DNA of 33,032 bases, from NCBI RefSeq assembly GCF_001592105.1, contig NZ_BCWE01000026.1:1-33032 (forward strand), written 5' to 3'. Each line of letters begins with the position of its first letter. Within the stretch, counting starts at the first letter, position 1. The stretch comes from Desulfolucanica intricata. GTDB taxonomy: Bacteria; Bacillota; Desulfotomaculia; Desulfotomaculales; Desulfofarciminaceae. Shown in pieces: positions 22,643 to 31,885 of this stretch. Below the pieces are notes generated by a model. It saw only the letters and a list, made by a program, of their open reading frames with translations. It had not been told where the DNA came from and did no database searches. Position numbers and translations under genes: made by a program.

Positions 22643-22681
22643 AATTATTTAATATTATACACTAAATAATTTAATTTTCAA
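22643..22681 (-). promoter_or_regulatory. promoter and probable operator of the ArsR/SdpI operon
   Basis: On the minus strand TTGAAA (22676-22681) and TATAAT (22654-22659) are 16 bases apart. A perfect inverted repeat AATTATTTA (22643-22651) / TAAATAATT (22663-22671) straddles the -10, as expected for autorepression by the ArsR protein. Confidence 0.65.
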
Positions 22682-22745
22682 CAGAAGCAGGAAAATAGGT
22701 AATCCTAATTAAAACTGTTAATAGAAAAAATGATGAGGTGATCTT

Positions 22746-23699
22746 TTGAAAATAAAAAATATATACTGTCTGGCAATAAGAAAAGGTATAGAACATGATC
22801 CCAGAGGGCAAGAGGTTGTAGAAAAAATTCTCCGGGAAGAAAATAAAAAATATTTGGAGCTATCAGAAGAACAACAAAAGGAATTTGACAGGGAAAGATT
22901 AACAAACCCTTATCATGATACAAGGGTTTTATATGGAGATCTTGATCTGGAAGTTAAAAAAATGCTCGTAGGAATTGATATAGAGATAGGTGAAATATTA
23001 CTGGCTGATCGCCTACGGGAAAAAGGACAGAATGTGGATTTAGTTTTATCACATCACCCCGAGGGAAAAGCTTTAGCAAACTTATATAAAGTAATGCATA
23101 ATCAAGAAGGGTTATTGTATAAATATGGGGTATCTATTAATACTGCCGAGTCTATCCTTGCTCCGAGAATTAATGAAGTTAAAAGGAGTTTATTGCCATT
23201 AAATCATAATCGTGCAGTAGACGCAGCAAAAATTTTAGACATTCCCTTTATGTGTGTTCATAGTGCCGCAGATAACCATGTTGCTGTCTTTCTGCAGAAA
23301 CTTATGAAAGAAAACAACCCGGAAAGACTGGGGGATATAATTGATCTATTAAAGACAATTCCGGAATATCAAAATGCCGTTCAACATAATGCCGGGCCCT
23401 TAATTGTAGTGGGCTCTGAAAAAAACCGAGCCGGAAAAATATTGGTATCTATGGCAGGTGGAACCAGTGGATCTGAACTGGCCTATGAAAAACTTGCCCT
23501 GGCGGGTGTAGGAACTGTTTTAGTGATGCACCTTCCGGAAAAACACCGTAATATTGCTAAAAAGAACCATTTAAATATTATTGTAGCCGGTCACATGGCC
23601 AGCGATTCCCTGGGAATGAACTTATTTTTAGATGAAGTTGAGAAACAAGGTGTTGAAATTATTCCCTGTTCAGGTTTTATTAGAAACAGGCGATTTTGA
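22746..23699 (+). CDS. NIF3-like (DUF34) metal-binding protein
   Basis: The 317-residue protein has NIF3-family features: an N-terminal VDLVLSHHPEGKAL segment with the metal-binding histidines, a middle VHSAADNHV and a C-terminal VAGHMASDSLGMNLFLDEVEKQG segment. NIF3/DUF34 proteins bind two metal ions; roles in metal handling or cofactor damage have been proposed but are not settled. The first 70 residues are longer than in the basic family and helical. TTG start behind GAGGTGAT. Divergent from the ArsR operon. Confidence 0.75.
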   Translation: MKIKNIYCLAIRKGIEHDPRGQEVVEKILREENKKYLELSEEQQKEFDRERLTNPYHDTRVLYGDLDLEVKKMLVGIDIEIGEILLADRLREKGQNVDLVLSHHPEGKALANLYKVMHNQEGLLYKYGVSINTAESILAPRINEVKRSLLPLNHNRAVDAAKILDIPFMCVHSAADNHVAVFLQKLMKENNPERLGDIIDLLKTIPEYQNAVQHNAGPLIVVGSEKNRAGKILVSMAGGTSGSELAYEKLALAGVGTVLVMHLPEKHRNIAKKNHLNIIVAGHMASDSLGMNLFLDEVEKQGVEIIPCSGFIRNRRF

Positions 23700-23804
23700 G
23701 TTTAGAATTTGCTGTTCCGTTATAATTAACATTTGTGCTAAGATTTAACGTACAAACTTACAGTCATTTTAACTCATACTAATAAAAAATAAAGTGGAGT
23801 TAGA

Positions 23805-24614
23805 ATGATGAAAAAATATCTGTTTATTTTTTTAGGCCTGGTCTTTGCAGTATTATTACTGTCTTCTTCCAATCAGCAGTATAATTCTAAATATTTAGAT
23901 TTAAGCGATAAAGGTAGGTTAATATTAAATGATAATAAACGTACAATATTTCTTAACAATAGCCAAGTTATAATAAATGATAAAATTAAGCACAAAATAA
24001 GCTCAATATCATTACCGGGAAGTGATTTCAATAATATCTCCATAATTAATAATAAATCAAAAAACAGTCCTCCTTTAATTGGAAAACATATTAAAACCGG
24101 AATAAAACTGACTAATAAAAATAATGTTTATCTGGTGAGCATTGAACCGCAGTGTAAAATAATTGCATCTTATCCTAACCCCAAAACTAAGAATGATAAA
24201 ATTATAATAGATAAAAGTAAAAACATATTATATTTTTACCGTGGCGGGGATCTATTAAAAAGCTACCAAGTTGCAACAGGAAAAGAACCACAATATACAC
24301 CGGAAGGTACTTTTAAAATTGCTAATAAAATAGTACTGCCAGACGGCAATAACCCTGATTCTCTGTACGGGCCTCGCTGGATGGGATTAAGTGTTCCATA
24401 TGAGAAGGATTTAAGAGCCAATGGTAAGAAAGACGCCAGGGCCCCTCAGGGACATAAATATGGAATTCACGGAACCAATGAACCTAAATCAATAGGAACT
24501 TATGCCTCAGGCGGCTGTATTAGAATGAACAATCAAGAGGTAATTAAGTTCTTTGACATGGTTAAAGGAGGAACAACCGTTCAAATTATAAAAAATCCTC
24601 AGGACTATTCCTGA
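23805..24614 (+). CDS. secreted L,D-transpeptidase (YkuD domain)
   Basis: The 269-residue protein has a short signal-anchor (KKYLFIFLGLVFAVLLLSS), an asparagine/lysine-rich region and then a YkuD catalytic domain (about 125-262). The domain carries the motif HGTNEPKSIGTYASGGCIRM, with the active cysteine at about 238. It makes or remodels 3-3 cross-links in peptidoglycan, or anchors proteins. No LysM domain is seen. ATG behind GGAG. The stop lies inside a bidirectional terminator shared with the HdrA-like gene. Confidence 0.88.
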   Translation: MMKKYLFIFLGLVFAVLLLSSSNQQYNSKYLDLSDKGRLILNDNKRTIFLNNSQVIINDKIKHKISSISLPGSDFNNISIINNKSKNSPPLIGKHIKTGIKLTNKNNVYLVSIEPQCKIIASYPNPKTKNDKIIIDKSKNILYFYRGGDLLKSYQVATGKEPQYTPEGTFKIANKIVLPDGNNPDSLYGPRWMGLSVPYEKDLRANGKKDARAPQGHKYGIHGTNEPKSIGTYASGGCIRMNNQEVIKFFDMVKGGTTVQIIKNPQDYS

Positions 24615-24622
24615 GGATTTTT
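24594..24622. terminator. bidirectional terminator
   Basis: AATCCTCAGG (24594-24603) pairs perfectly with CCTGAGGATT (24610-24619), with T-runs on both sides. It overlaps the end of the transpeptidase gene and faces the HdrA-like gene. Confidence 0.85.
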
Positions 24623-24627
24623 TATAA

Positions 24628-27453
24628 TTATGCACTAAAAAGACTTTTTACCATTGAAATCATAATGTCATTGGTAAGATTCTGCATCTCAATTGCGTTG
24701 AACGGGCATTCAGCACTACAAACGCCACAGCCCCTACACTGAACGGGATCAATAAAGACTTTATTGTTAATAATTTTAGGAACTCCGTAAGGGCACGTAC
24801 GAACACAGGTTAGACAGGCAGCGCACTCACCGTTATTTACTGCAAATGATCCGGCTGATTGCAAAACCTCTTTATACAGTATGGTGCATGCTCGTCCGAC
24901 TGCGGCCTTAGCCTGGATAATACTTTCTTCAATAGATTTAGGGGCATGTGCCAGACCACAAAGAAAAATTCCATCAGTAGTAAAGTCGATCGGCCTGAGC
25001 TTCATATGTGCTTCCTCGAAAAATCCGTTCTCATCAAGAGGCAGATTAAATACTCTTGCTGTTTTGGAATTTCCAAAGGAGGAGGCTACTCCTGTGGCAA
25101 GACTAATTATGTCAGCATCTATTTCTATTTTTTGTCCTAAGATATGGTCATTAACTGATACTTTTAAAACTGTGCTGTCCTGATTTTCTACTTTTTCCAC
25201 AACCGGCTTATTTTCTAAATTGTATCTGATAAATATTATACCCTTACTTCTGGCTTCAGTGTAGTAACGTTCCAATGTTCCATAGGTTCTAATATCACGG
25301 TATAAAATAAAAATATTTTTATCGGGGTTCTCTTCTTTTAATTTTAAAGCTAATTTAATTGATTTGGTGCAACATATTTTACTGCAGTAATTTCTTTGCT
25401 CGTGATCACGGGAGCCAACACACTGGATCATAACGATATTGCGAGCATCTTTTACAGCAGTTTCGTTATTGTAAATGGCTTGTTCTAATTCCCATTGTGT
25501 ATAAACGCGTCTGTCTTGTGAATATAAATATTCCTCACTTACATATTCCTGACCACCGGTTGCAATTATTGTTACTGCATGTTTTATTTGCTCACCGGTT
25601 GATAATATAGAGGTAAAATTACCAATAAAACCCGAATTGTTCTTGACTTCACTATTTAGGTATATCTTAATATTATTATTGCTTGTTACTTCACTAATCA
25701 ATGAATTAAGGTGCTTTGGAATGTCTTCTCCTTTTAGACCAACTCTTAACTTAGCAACATTTCCTCCCAAACAGTGAGCCCTTTCAATTAAATGCACCTT
25801 AAAGCCAAGTTTAGCCAGGTAAAGAGATGAAGTAAGGCCGGATATTCCACCGCCAACTACTAATACTTCGGGGGTAATCTGAGAAAACTCCGTAGTTACT
25901 TCTTTTACCAGGGATGATTTTATTACTGCCATTTTGATTTGTTCAAGTGCTTTCTGTGTAGCTTTTTCCGGGTTATTCATATGCACCCAGGCACATTGTT
26001 CCCGAATATTTACAATTTGTAACAGGCTTTCGGATATACCACATTCTTTTACTAATTGTCTCATTAAGAATGAGTTGGTCCTGCCACTGCAAGCGGCTAT
26101 AACAATTCTATTCAATTTATCTTGTTTTATTATATTTTGTACGGTTTCTCTCCCGGCGGGGCTGCATATATCCGGTAAGATCTCTGCAGTAGTAATTGCC
26201 AGGCTATCTTTTATTTTTTGCAGATCAAGAATGCTGTCCAGCTGATTGTTGCAATTACAGATAAAAACTCCGGTACGTGGTATTGACCGGTTATCATTTA
26301 TTTGGCAAGTATTATTTTCAAGTTTAATAGTAGGCGTTTTTACTTTGGCTCCGGATATTAATGCCACTTCTGCTGCACAAGCACTGGCCTGAGCAATAGT
26401 CTCCGGCATATCTTTGGGGCCTGCAAAAGCGCCTGCTACAAATATACCGGGTTTGTTTGTACAGACTCCGGTTAAATCCAGAGTTTTAGTGAAGTTGAAT
26501 TTATCTAAAGAAACTCCCAATTTATTTGCTAAGGCTATAGTCTCCCGGGGTTGTTCCATTCCTATTGACAAAACCACCAAATCAAATTCTTCAAAGCTGA
26601 CAGTTCCGTCTTCACGCGCATAACGAATACCCAAATTATGAGTGTCCTGAATTTCGGTTATTTCATATATTCTGGAATTTATAAAGTCTATATTATATTC
26701 TTTTTCTGCTTTTCGGTGATATTTTTCATACCCTTTACCGTGTATTCTTAAGTCCATTGAAAATATCTTTGTTTCTGTATCAGCAGAATACTCTTTTGCC
26801 ATCATGGCTTCTTTTATGGCAAACATACAGCATATTGACGAACAGTATCCCTTTTTGATTCTCTCATTTCGGGAGCCCACACACTGTATCCAGGCAATCT
26901 TATTAGCCGGTTTTTGGTCTGAAGGCCTCAAAATACCGTTGTTAGAGGTTTTTGCTTCTTTTAAAATACCTTCAAATTCTAAACTTGTTACTACGTTTGG
27001 GTATTGACTATATCCATAATAGCTTAACTCCGTAGGGTCAGCTATTTTAAATCCGGGAGCTAAGATTACAGAACCTACGTTTATTTTTACATCTTTCATA
27101 TCAACACCAATTTTACAGGAGTTTAAAGGTTCAGCCGGATCACTCAAAGTCCCGTTCAATGTAACTTCAAAGTTACCGGCATCTCCGGTAAAATCAGTAA
27201 TTTCTGCATTAACTATAGTTCTTATATTTGGGTGTCTGTTTACTAAAGATAATTTACAGCCCATATCCATTGAATTTGGCGATAAAGTACATATTAAACA
27301 ATCATGAGTAGGAAACATTTTATCCAGTTTTGGCATTGTGCCACCGACGAAAGGTTCTTTTTCAATTAGATAGACTTCAAATCCCGCTTCTGCCAGGTCC
27401 AATGATGCTTTAGTCCCGGCCAGACCGGCACCTACTACCATTACTGATTTCAT
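24628..27453 (-). CDS. double HdrA-like flavin/iron-sulfur protein (orphan)
   Basis: The 941-residue protein is two HdrA-like units in one chain. FAD-binding GxGxxG motifs lie at residues 6-11 (VVGAGLAGTKAS) and about 527-540 (VVGGGISGLTSS). HdrA-type cysteine inserts (QCVGSR...CCM and QCVGSR...CC) are near 188-207 and 679-695, with a central FICNCN near 400 as in HdrA. Two [4Fe-4S] ferredoxin motifs (CAACLTC..CP and CRGCGVC..CP) lie at about 875-925. HdrA is the flavin hub of electron-bifurcating heterodisulfide reductases. No hdrB, hdrC, mvhD or flox genes adjoin it. Well-formed ATG with GGGGGTG. The partner is unknown. Confidence 0.88.
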   Translation of the reverse strand: MKSVMVVGAGLAGTKASLDLAEAGFEVYLIEKEPFVGGTMPKLDKMFPTHDCLICTLSPNSMDMGCKLSLVNRHPNIRTIVNAEITDFTGDAGNFEVTLNGTLSDPAEPLNSCKIGVDMKDVKINVGSVILAPGFKIADPTELSYYGYSQYPNVVTSLEFEGILKEAKTSNNGILRPSDQKPANKIAWIQCVGSRNERIKKGYCSSICCMFAIKEAMMAKEYSADTETKIFSMDLRIHGKGYEKYHRKAEKEYNIDFINSRIYEITEIQDTHNLGIRYAREDGTVSFEEFDLVVLSIGMEQPRETIALANKLGVSLDKFNFTKTLDLTGVCTNKPGIFVAGAFAGPKDMPETIAQASACAAEVALISGAKVKTPTIKLENNTCQINDNRSIPRTGVFICNCNNQLDSILDLQKIKDSLAITTAEILPDICSPAGRETVQNIIKQDKLNRIVIAACSGRTNSFLMRQLVKECGISESLLQIVNIREQCAWVHMNNPEKATQKALEQIKMAVIKSSLVKEVTTEFSQITPEVLVVGGGISGLTSSLYLAKLGFKVHLIERAHCLGGNVAKLRVGLKGEDIPKHLNSLISEVTSNNNIKIYLNSEVKNNSGFIGNFTSILSTGEQIKHAVTIIATGGQEYVSEEYLYSQDRRVYTQWELEQAIYNNETAVKDARNIVMIQCVGSRDHEQRNYCSKICCTKSIKLALKLKEENPDKNIFILYRDIRTYGTLERYYTEARSKGIIFIRYNLENKPVVEKVENQDSTVLKVSVNDHILGQKIEIDADIISLATGVASSFGNSKTARVFNLPLDENGFFEEAHMKLRPIDFTTDGIFLCGLAHAPKSIEESIIQAKAAVGRACTILYKEVLQSAGSFAVNNGECAACLTCVRTCPYGVPKIINNKVFIDPVQCRGCGVCSAECPFNAIEMQNLTNDIMISMVKSLFSA

Positions 27454-27521
27454 AACGGCACCCCCTTATGTAACAAATTATAACAAAATCAAAAGCAGTG
27501 AATTTTGTCGCAATTACAATA

Positions 27522-27575
27522 ATTCATCATTATTTAACAATTAAACGTTATTTATAGATTCATCATTGTTTGACA
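27522..27575. repeat. two near-identical 18-base direct repeats upstream of the HdrA-like gene
   Basis: ATTCATCATTATTTAACA (27522-27539) and ATTCATCATTGTTTGACA (27558-27575) differ at two positions and start 36 bases apart, in the intergenic region before the HdrA-like gene. They may be regulator sites. Otherwise 27454-27605 shows only AT-rich sequence. Confidence 0.5.
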
Positions 27576-27609
27576 TATACCTTCTATAAATATAATTTAT
27601 GATAATTAA

Positions 27610-27639
27610 TTAACCCCCGGAAACTGTCCCGGGGGTTAA
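27610..27639. terminator. terminator after apgM
   Basis: TTAACCCCCGG (27610-27620) pairs perfectly with CCGGGGGTTAA (27629-27639). The stem is strong but its T-tract is weak. Confidence 0.75.
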
Positions 27640-27642
27640 TTA

Positions 27643-28851
27643 TTATCCTTTAATAAAATAATTCATTAATTCATGTCCAACACGGAATTTTAGATTGCTT
27701 TTTGCCGCATTTTCTTCACTGTAAGTAATATTTTTTTGATATTTCATTCCTTTACGAAGAATTGCAAAGGGTACGGGATCAGTGGTGTGCGTTCTAACAG
27801 TCAGAGGAGTTGGATGGTCAGGAAGAACCATAATTTTATAGTCTTCAAATTCCTCTAACCCAGGAAGTAATATACTCAACATTTTTTCATCAAGTTCTTC
27901 TATCGTTTTAACTTTAGTGTTAAGTTCACCCCGGTGTCCGGCTTCGTCAGGTGCTTCTACATGAATATAAACAAAATCTTTTCCTTTACGCAATTCCTCA
28001 AGAGCTGCCAGGGCTTTACCTCGAAAGTTAGTGTGTGTACCACCGGTAGCACCTTCAACAGTAACTACATCCATGCCGGCACACTTACCTAATCCCATGA
28101 TTAAATCAACTGCTGAAATAACTGAACCCTTAAGCCGATATTTGTCATAGAATTTGGGCATAGTTGGTCGTTTACCTTCTCCCCAAAACCAAATTGAATT
28201 GGCTGGCTTTAGATTACGTTTACGCCGGTCTTGATTGACCGGGTGATTGCTTAATATATCATAACTTTGTTTCATCATGCCGGATAATATTTGACTGTCC
28301 GGTCCCTTAGGCAGGTAATCAGCAATACATTTTCCCGGAATATCATGGGGCGGAGTAAGGTCAAAATTTAAGTGCCCGTTTTTCCATACCAATAAATGTC
28401 GATAACTAATACCGGCAAAAAATTGTCGCTGTTCATCCGAGAGATGATTATTTATTGCACTGATTAGTTCTTTAGCCTCTTCTGTAGTTATTTCATCGGA
28501 GCTATGATCTATTATAGTCTTCTGTTCATATTCAACTGGTTCATCTGTTAATGTCACTAAGTTACATCGAAAAGAGACATCATTTTCACCTAAGTCAACC
28601 CCCATACTTAAAGCTTCAAGCGGGGAGCGCCCGGAATAATATTTTTGGGGATCATAGCCCATCACTGATAAATTGGCCACATCACTTCCCGGAGGAAATC
28701 CTTCAGGAATTGTCCAAACCAAACCTATTTCGCCATTTGCGGCTATGTAGTCCATATTAGGGGTTTTTGCGTACTGTAAAGGTGTTTTATCATCCAGTTC
28801 CGCACATTTATAATCTGCCATACCATCACCTAAAAGCACTAAATATTTCAT
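27643..28851 (-). CDS. apgM: cofactor-independent phosphoglycerate mutase, archaeal (ApgM) type
   Basis: The 402-residue protein starts KYLVLLGDGMAD, with GDGM and a following PPGSDVANLSVMGYDP segment bearing the catalytic serine. The C-terminal half has VEAPDEAGHRGE and a VLPDHPTP metal site. These features match the archaeal-type (COG3635) mutase that interconverts 2- and 3-phosphoglycerate, belonging to the alkaline phosphatase superfamily. It is shorter than the bacterial 510-residue GpmI. ATG behind AAGGAGAGG. It follows hslO by 34 bases, as a two-gene operon. Confidence 0.9.
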   Translation of the reverse strand: MKYLVLLGDGMADYKCAELDDKTPLQYAKTPNMDYIAANGEIGLVWTIPEGFPPGSDVANLSVMGYDPQKYYSGRSPLEALSMGVDLGENDVSFRCNLVTLTDEPVEYEQKTIIDHSSDEITTEEAKELISAINNHLSDEQRQFFAGISYRHLLVWKNGHLNFDLTPPHDIPGKCIADYLPKGPDSQILSGMMKQSYDILSNHPVNQDRRKRNLKPANSIWFWGEGKRPTMPKFYDKYRLKGSVISAVDLIMGLGKCAGMDVVTVEGATGGTHTNFRGKALAALEELRKGKDFVYIHVEAPDEAGHRGELNTKVKTIEELDEKMLSILLPGLEEFEDYKIMVLPDHPTPLTVRTHTTDPVPFAILRKGMKYQKNITYSEENAAKSNLKFRVGHELMNYFIKG

Positions 28852-28885
28852 ATATAATACCTCTCCTTAAATAGACCACGGGGCT

Positions 28886-29767
28886 TTATTGCTGTTCAAT
28901 TTCCTTTAGCAAATTATCCAGCTCCCTGGTATTGAAAATATATTTTTCTCCACAGAAATGACAATTCACTTCTGCCTGTCCCAGCTCCTCTTTGATTTCT
29001 TGGATTTCTTGTTTACCCAGGCTGATCAGGATACTCTCAACCTTATCTTTATTGCACGGGCAGTTAAATTGTACCGGAGTTTGTTCAAGTATACTAAAAT
29101 TAAGTTCCTTTAGTGCCAGGTCAACAATTTGTTCCGGAGTCTTTCCTTCATCAACCAGACTGCTTATCGGAGGTAGTTCTTTTATCCCGGCTTCCAGTTT
29201 TGATATTATATCATCACTGGCACCGGGTAAAAGCTGCAAAATAAGGCCTCCTGCGGCCCGCACGCTATTATCGGTTTCTACCAGTACCCCTAAGGATACC
29301 GCAGAGGGAATTTGCTCAGAAACCGTCAAATAATAAGAAATATCTTCTCCGATTTCCCCACTGATTAATTCCACACTCCCGGTAAAAGGTTCTTTAAGAC
29401 CTAAATCCTTTGAAACTGAAAGAGTACCTTTACCAACAGCCGTCCCAACACCAAGTTTACCTTTACTAATACTGGATACATGAACCTGCGGATTTTTTAC
29501 ATACCCTCTCACATTTCCGTAAGCGTCGGCTGAGACGACAATACCACCCAGCGGGCCGTCGCCATTTATACGAATTGTTAGTAAGTCCTCACCTTTTAAA
29601 TTTGCACCCATTAAGAGACCTGCTATCAACGTTCGACCCAGAGCCGCTGTAGCAACCGGCCAGGTGTCATGCCTACGCCTGGCCTCTTCAATTAAATTAG
29701 TGGCTACCACAGCAAAAACTCGAAACTGTTCTTTTTCCCCTACTGCTCGTATTAGATAATCTTTCAT
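28886..29767 (-). CDS. hslO: Hsp33 redox-regulated chaperone
   Basis: The 293-residue protein has the N-terminal Hsp33 core (VVATNLIEEARRRH, GEDLLTIRINGDGPLGGIVV) and the four zinc cysteines C236-x-C238 and C269-x-x-C272. Oxidation of these cysteines unfolds the C-terminal switch and activates the holdase. Normal length. ATG with GGAAGG upstream. It is the first gene of the hslO-apgM pair; whether the pairing is functional is unclear. Confidence 0.92.
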   Translation of the reverse strand: MKDYLIRAVGEKEQFRVFAVVATNLIEEARRRHDTWPVATAALGRTLIAGLLMGANLKGEDLLTIRINGDGPLGGIVVSADAYGNVRGYVKNPQVHVSSISKGKLGVGTAVGKGTLSVSKDLGLKEPFTGSVELISGEIGEDISYYLTVSEQIPSAVSLGVLVETDNSVRAAGGLILQLLPGASDDIISKLEAGIKELPPISSLVDEGKTPEQIVDLALKELNFSILEQTPVQFNCPCNKDKVESILISLGKQEIQEIKEELGQAEVNCHFCGEKYIFNTRELDNLLKEIEQQ

Positions 29768-29852
29768 TTTCTATTGCACCTTCCCAAATAATTATTTATT
29801 ATTCGCACTGCTCCGTATATTTATGAATACAATGAACAAAGGAGGTATCATG

Positions 29853-30020
29853 ATGAACAGAGACATTTTCGATACTTTACTAAAATACCTGGAAATAAAA
29901 AAACATATCGAAGAGTTACAGCAAAAAACCGGCAAAAAGCCGGAAGACATACTAAAAGAAGCAGTAACGCAATACGCTGAACAACACTTAAAAAAAACTT
30001 CCCAAACAACCGGCAACTAG
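29853..30020 (+). CDS. small helical hypothetical protein
   Basis: The 55-residue product (MNRDIFDTLLKYLEIKKHIE and on) is one or two amphipathic helices with no recognised family. It has a perfect AAAGGAGG; ATG codons at 29850 and 29853 are both possible and the second has better spacing. Its stop lies in a hairpin (AAACAACCGGC/GCCGGTTGTTT) shared with the convergent rnhA gene. Divergent from hslO. Confidence 0.55.
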   Translation: MNRDIFDTLLKYLEIKKHIEELQQKTGKKPEDILKEAVTQYAEQHLKKTSQTTGN

Positions 30021-30030
30021 CCGGTTGTTT
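30004..30030. terminator. hairpin between the small helical gene and rnhA
   Basis: AAACAACCGGC (30004-30014) pairs perfectly with GCCGGTTGTTT (30020-30030). The T-tract is weak on both strands. Confidence 0.6.
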
Positions 30031-30505
30031 ATTCTCTAAAACCTTCATCAATTAGTGGTTTTTGTTCCTTTATAGCCGTAACTGCAAGATGATCGCAGCG
30101 ATTATTATAATAGTTGTCTGCATGACCCTTTACCCATCTCCAGGTTATCTGGTGTTTTTCAGTTAAAGGTATTAATCTTTTCCACAGATCCACATTTTTA
30201 GCAGGTTCATTTTTATTACGCATCCAGTTATTAGCCTTCCAACGTTTAACCCAGTCTTTAGTCATCGCGTTAACCAAATACTGGCTGTCACTATATAAAA
30301 TTACCTTACATGGTCTTTTCAGGGCTTCCAATCCAATGATAGCAGCTAATATTTCCATGCGATTATTAGTTGTTTCTTTATAAGCTGCTGATAATTCTTT
30401 AATATTTTCTTTATATTTTAAAACTACCCCGTATCCCCCCGGGCCGGGATTACCACTGCAAGCCCCGTCAGTATAGATTTCCACCTCATTCATACCGGTT
30501 CGCAC
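30029..30505 (-). CDS. rnhA: ribonuclease HI
   Basis: The 158-residue protein has all RNase HI catalytic residues: YTDGACSGNPG (D13), NRMEILAAI (E51), LYSDSQYL (D73), VKGHADN (H128) and RCDHLA (D138). The basic handle region WVKRWKANNW, as in E. coli-type enzymes, is also present. It removes RNA from RNA-DNA hybrids. GTG start with AGGAG nine bases upstream; the internal ATG four codons later is less well spaced. Single gene. Confidence 0.93.
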   Translation of the reverse strand: MRTGMNEVEIYTDGACSGNPGPGGYGVVLKYKENIKELSAAYKETTNNRMEILAAIIGLEALKRPCKVILYSDSQYLVNAMTKDWVKRWKANNWMRNKNEPAKNVDLWKRLIPLTEKHQITWRWVKGHADNYYNNRCDHLAVTAIKEQKPLIDEGFRE

Positions 30506-30695
30506 TCTCCATTACTCCTAAAATCCATAATAAACCTTAATTTTTAATTACAAAAAAATACTAAGTTTAATTCTACCAAAATAATAAACAAAAATCCAAT
30601 GTTTGGATTAAAACTAATGCTATAACAGCGAATAAATATTGATCTATCGGTTAATATATTTATAAACATTAACAATGTATTGGAGGATATGATAT

Positions 30696-31136
30696 ATGGC
30701 TTTAATTCCTTACGAACCTTTCCGTCACCTTGATAATATGAGACGAGAATTAGACCGTTTTTTTACCAATGATTTTCCTGCTATCAGAAGTTTTGGGCAA
30801 AACTTCAGTGCACCAAGCATAGATGTTTACGAAACAGAAAACGAAATAGTTGCAACCTGTGATATTCCTGGCTTAGAGAAGAAAGAAGATGTACAAATTG
30901 ATATTGATAATAACATTCTTTCTATTAAAGGAATGATAAACAGGGTAAATGAAGTCAAGGAAGAACATATGCACCGTCAAGAACGTTTTGTAGGTCGTTT
31001 TCATCGTTCCATCAGCTTGCCATCTCGTGTTTCTTCTGAAGGGATTAAGGCAACATATAAAAATGGTGTCCTAGAAATCCGTATGCCTAAATTACAATCC
31101 GATACTAAAAAAATCATCGACATAGATTTCCATTAA
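30696..31136 (+). CDS. Hsp20 small heat-shock protein
   Basis: The 146-residue protein has an N-terminal arm (YEPFRHLDNMRRELDRFF) and an alpha-crystallin domain (about 40-135), with PSIDVYETENEIVATCDIPG, the RFVGRFHRSISLP strand and the KNGVLEIRMPK end. It acts as an ATP-independent holdase. ATG behind GGAGG. No CIRCE or CtsR operator was recognised upstream. A hairpin terminator follows 150 bases downstream. Confidence 0.9.
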   Translation: MALIPYEPFRHLDNMRRELDRFFTNDFPAIRSFGQNFSAPSIDVYETENEIVATCDIPGLEKKEDVQIDIDNNILSIKGMINRVNEVKEEHMHRQERFVGRFHRSISLPSRVSSEGIKATYKNGVLEIRMPKLQSDTKKIIDIDFH

Positions 31137-31283
31137 ATACCAAAAGCATTTATGTATCCCCCACACTAAGCAAGTTTATTTCCGGCAACTAAAAACGGAT
31201 TGCTGCACTAGAAAATTATTTTAAAATTAACCGGATACACATATCAAACCTTTGATATAAATACTGCTTACAACAAAACAAAC

Positions 31284-31312
31284 AAATGGTGCCATTAAAG
31301 GCACCATTTCCC
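31284..31312 (+). terminator. terminator after hsp20
   Basis: AAATGGTGCC (31284-31293) pairs perfectly with GGCACCATTT (31300-31309). The rest of 31137-31448 shows no gene. Confidence 0.7.
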
Positions 31313-31448
31313 GTTTATGCCGTGGGAAAAACTGCCGCTTTCATTAATAATATATGCCAATATCGATTTCAAATTTAATTTGTTATTGTAAACTAACTTA
31401 GCTGTAGTTAGCGGCTACCATCAATTTTTTATCTTATTTTAGGCTTTG

Positions 31449-31885
31449 TTATTGTTTATTGTTAAATATGATTTCGGCTTGTGGACAATATTTGCTAAGA
31501 ACTCTCATAAATTCATCTCTATCTTTAGGAGAAATGAGTACAAAATCATATTGGCCGTATACAATTTCGATTCTTTTTAATGATAAGGCGGGACCTGATA
31601 ACGTATTTGTCGTTTTCTTTACAGATTTAATTAAGTTTAATGGGATAACTTTTTTAAATGGGCCATACTTGATAATCAATTTATTTTCTCCTAAAAGATA
31701 ATACGTGGTTAACCACATCCATAAAAAAAGATAGGAAAGAAGATAAAAAGAATTAATATAAATACAAAAAGACCAAGGCTGAGCTGCTGTGTTAAAAAGA
31801 TATTAATACCACTTCCTAAAGTAAAAAGCATTGACCCCCAAACAATAATAGTTAACCACCAGTCTTTTTTAGAAGGAAATTTCAT
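31449..31885 (-). pseudogene. PH-domain membrane protein gene, frameshifted
   Basis: Two frames on the minus strand make one protein. The first (from ATG 31885, AGGTGA upstream) encodes MKFPSKKDWWLTIIVWGSML and a second hydrophobic stretch (LFVFILILFIFFPIFF), typical of the membrane part of small bacterial PH-domain proteins. It stops soon after a run of seven A (31723-31729 on the plus strand). The second frame (31449-31718) encodes the PH-like part (YYLLGENKLIIKYGPFKKVIPL). One more base in the run would join them. It is either a recent pseudogene, a slippage-controlled gene or a sequencing error. Confidence 0.6.
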
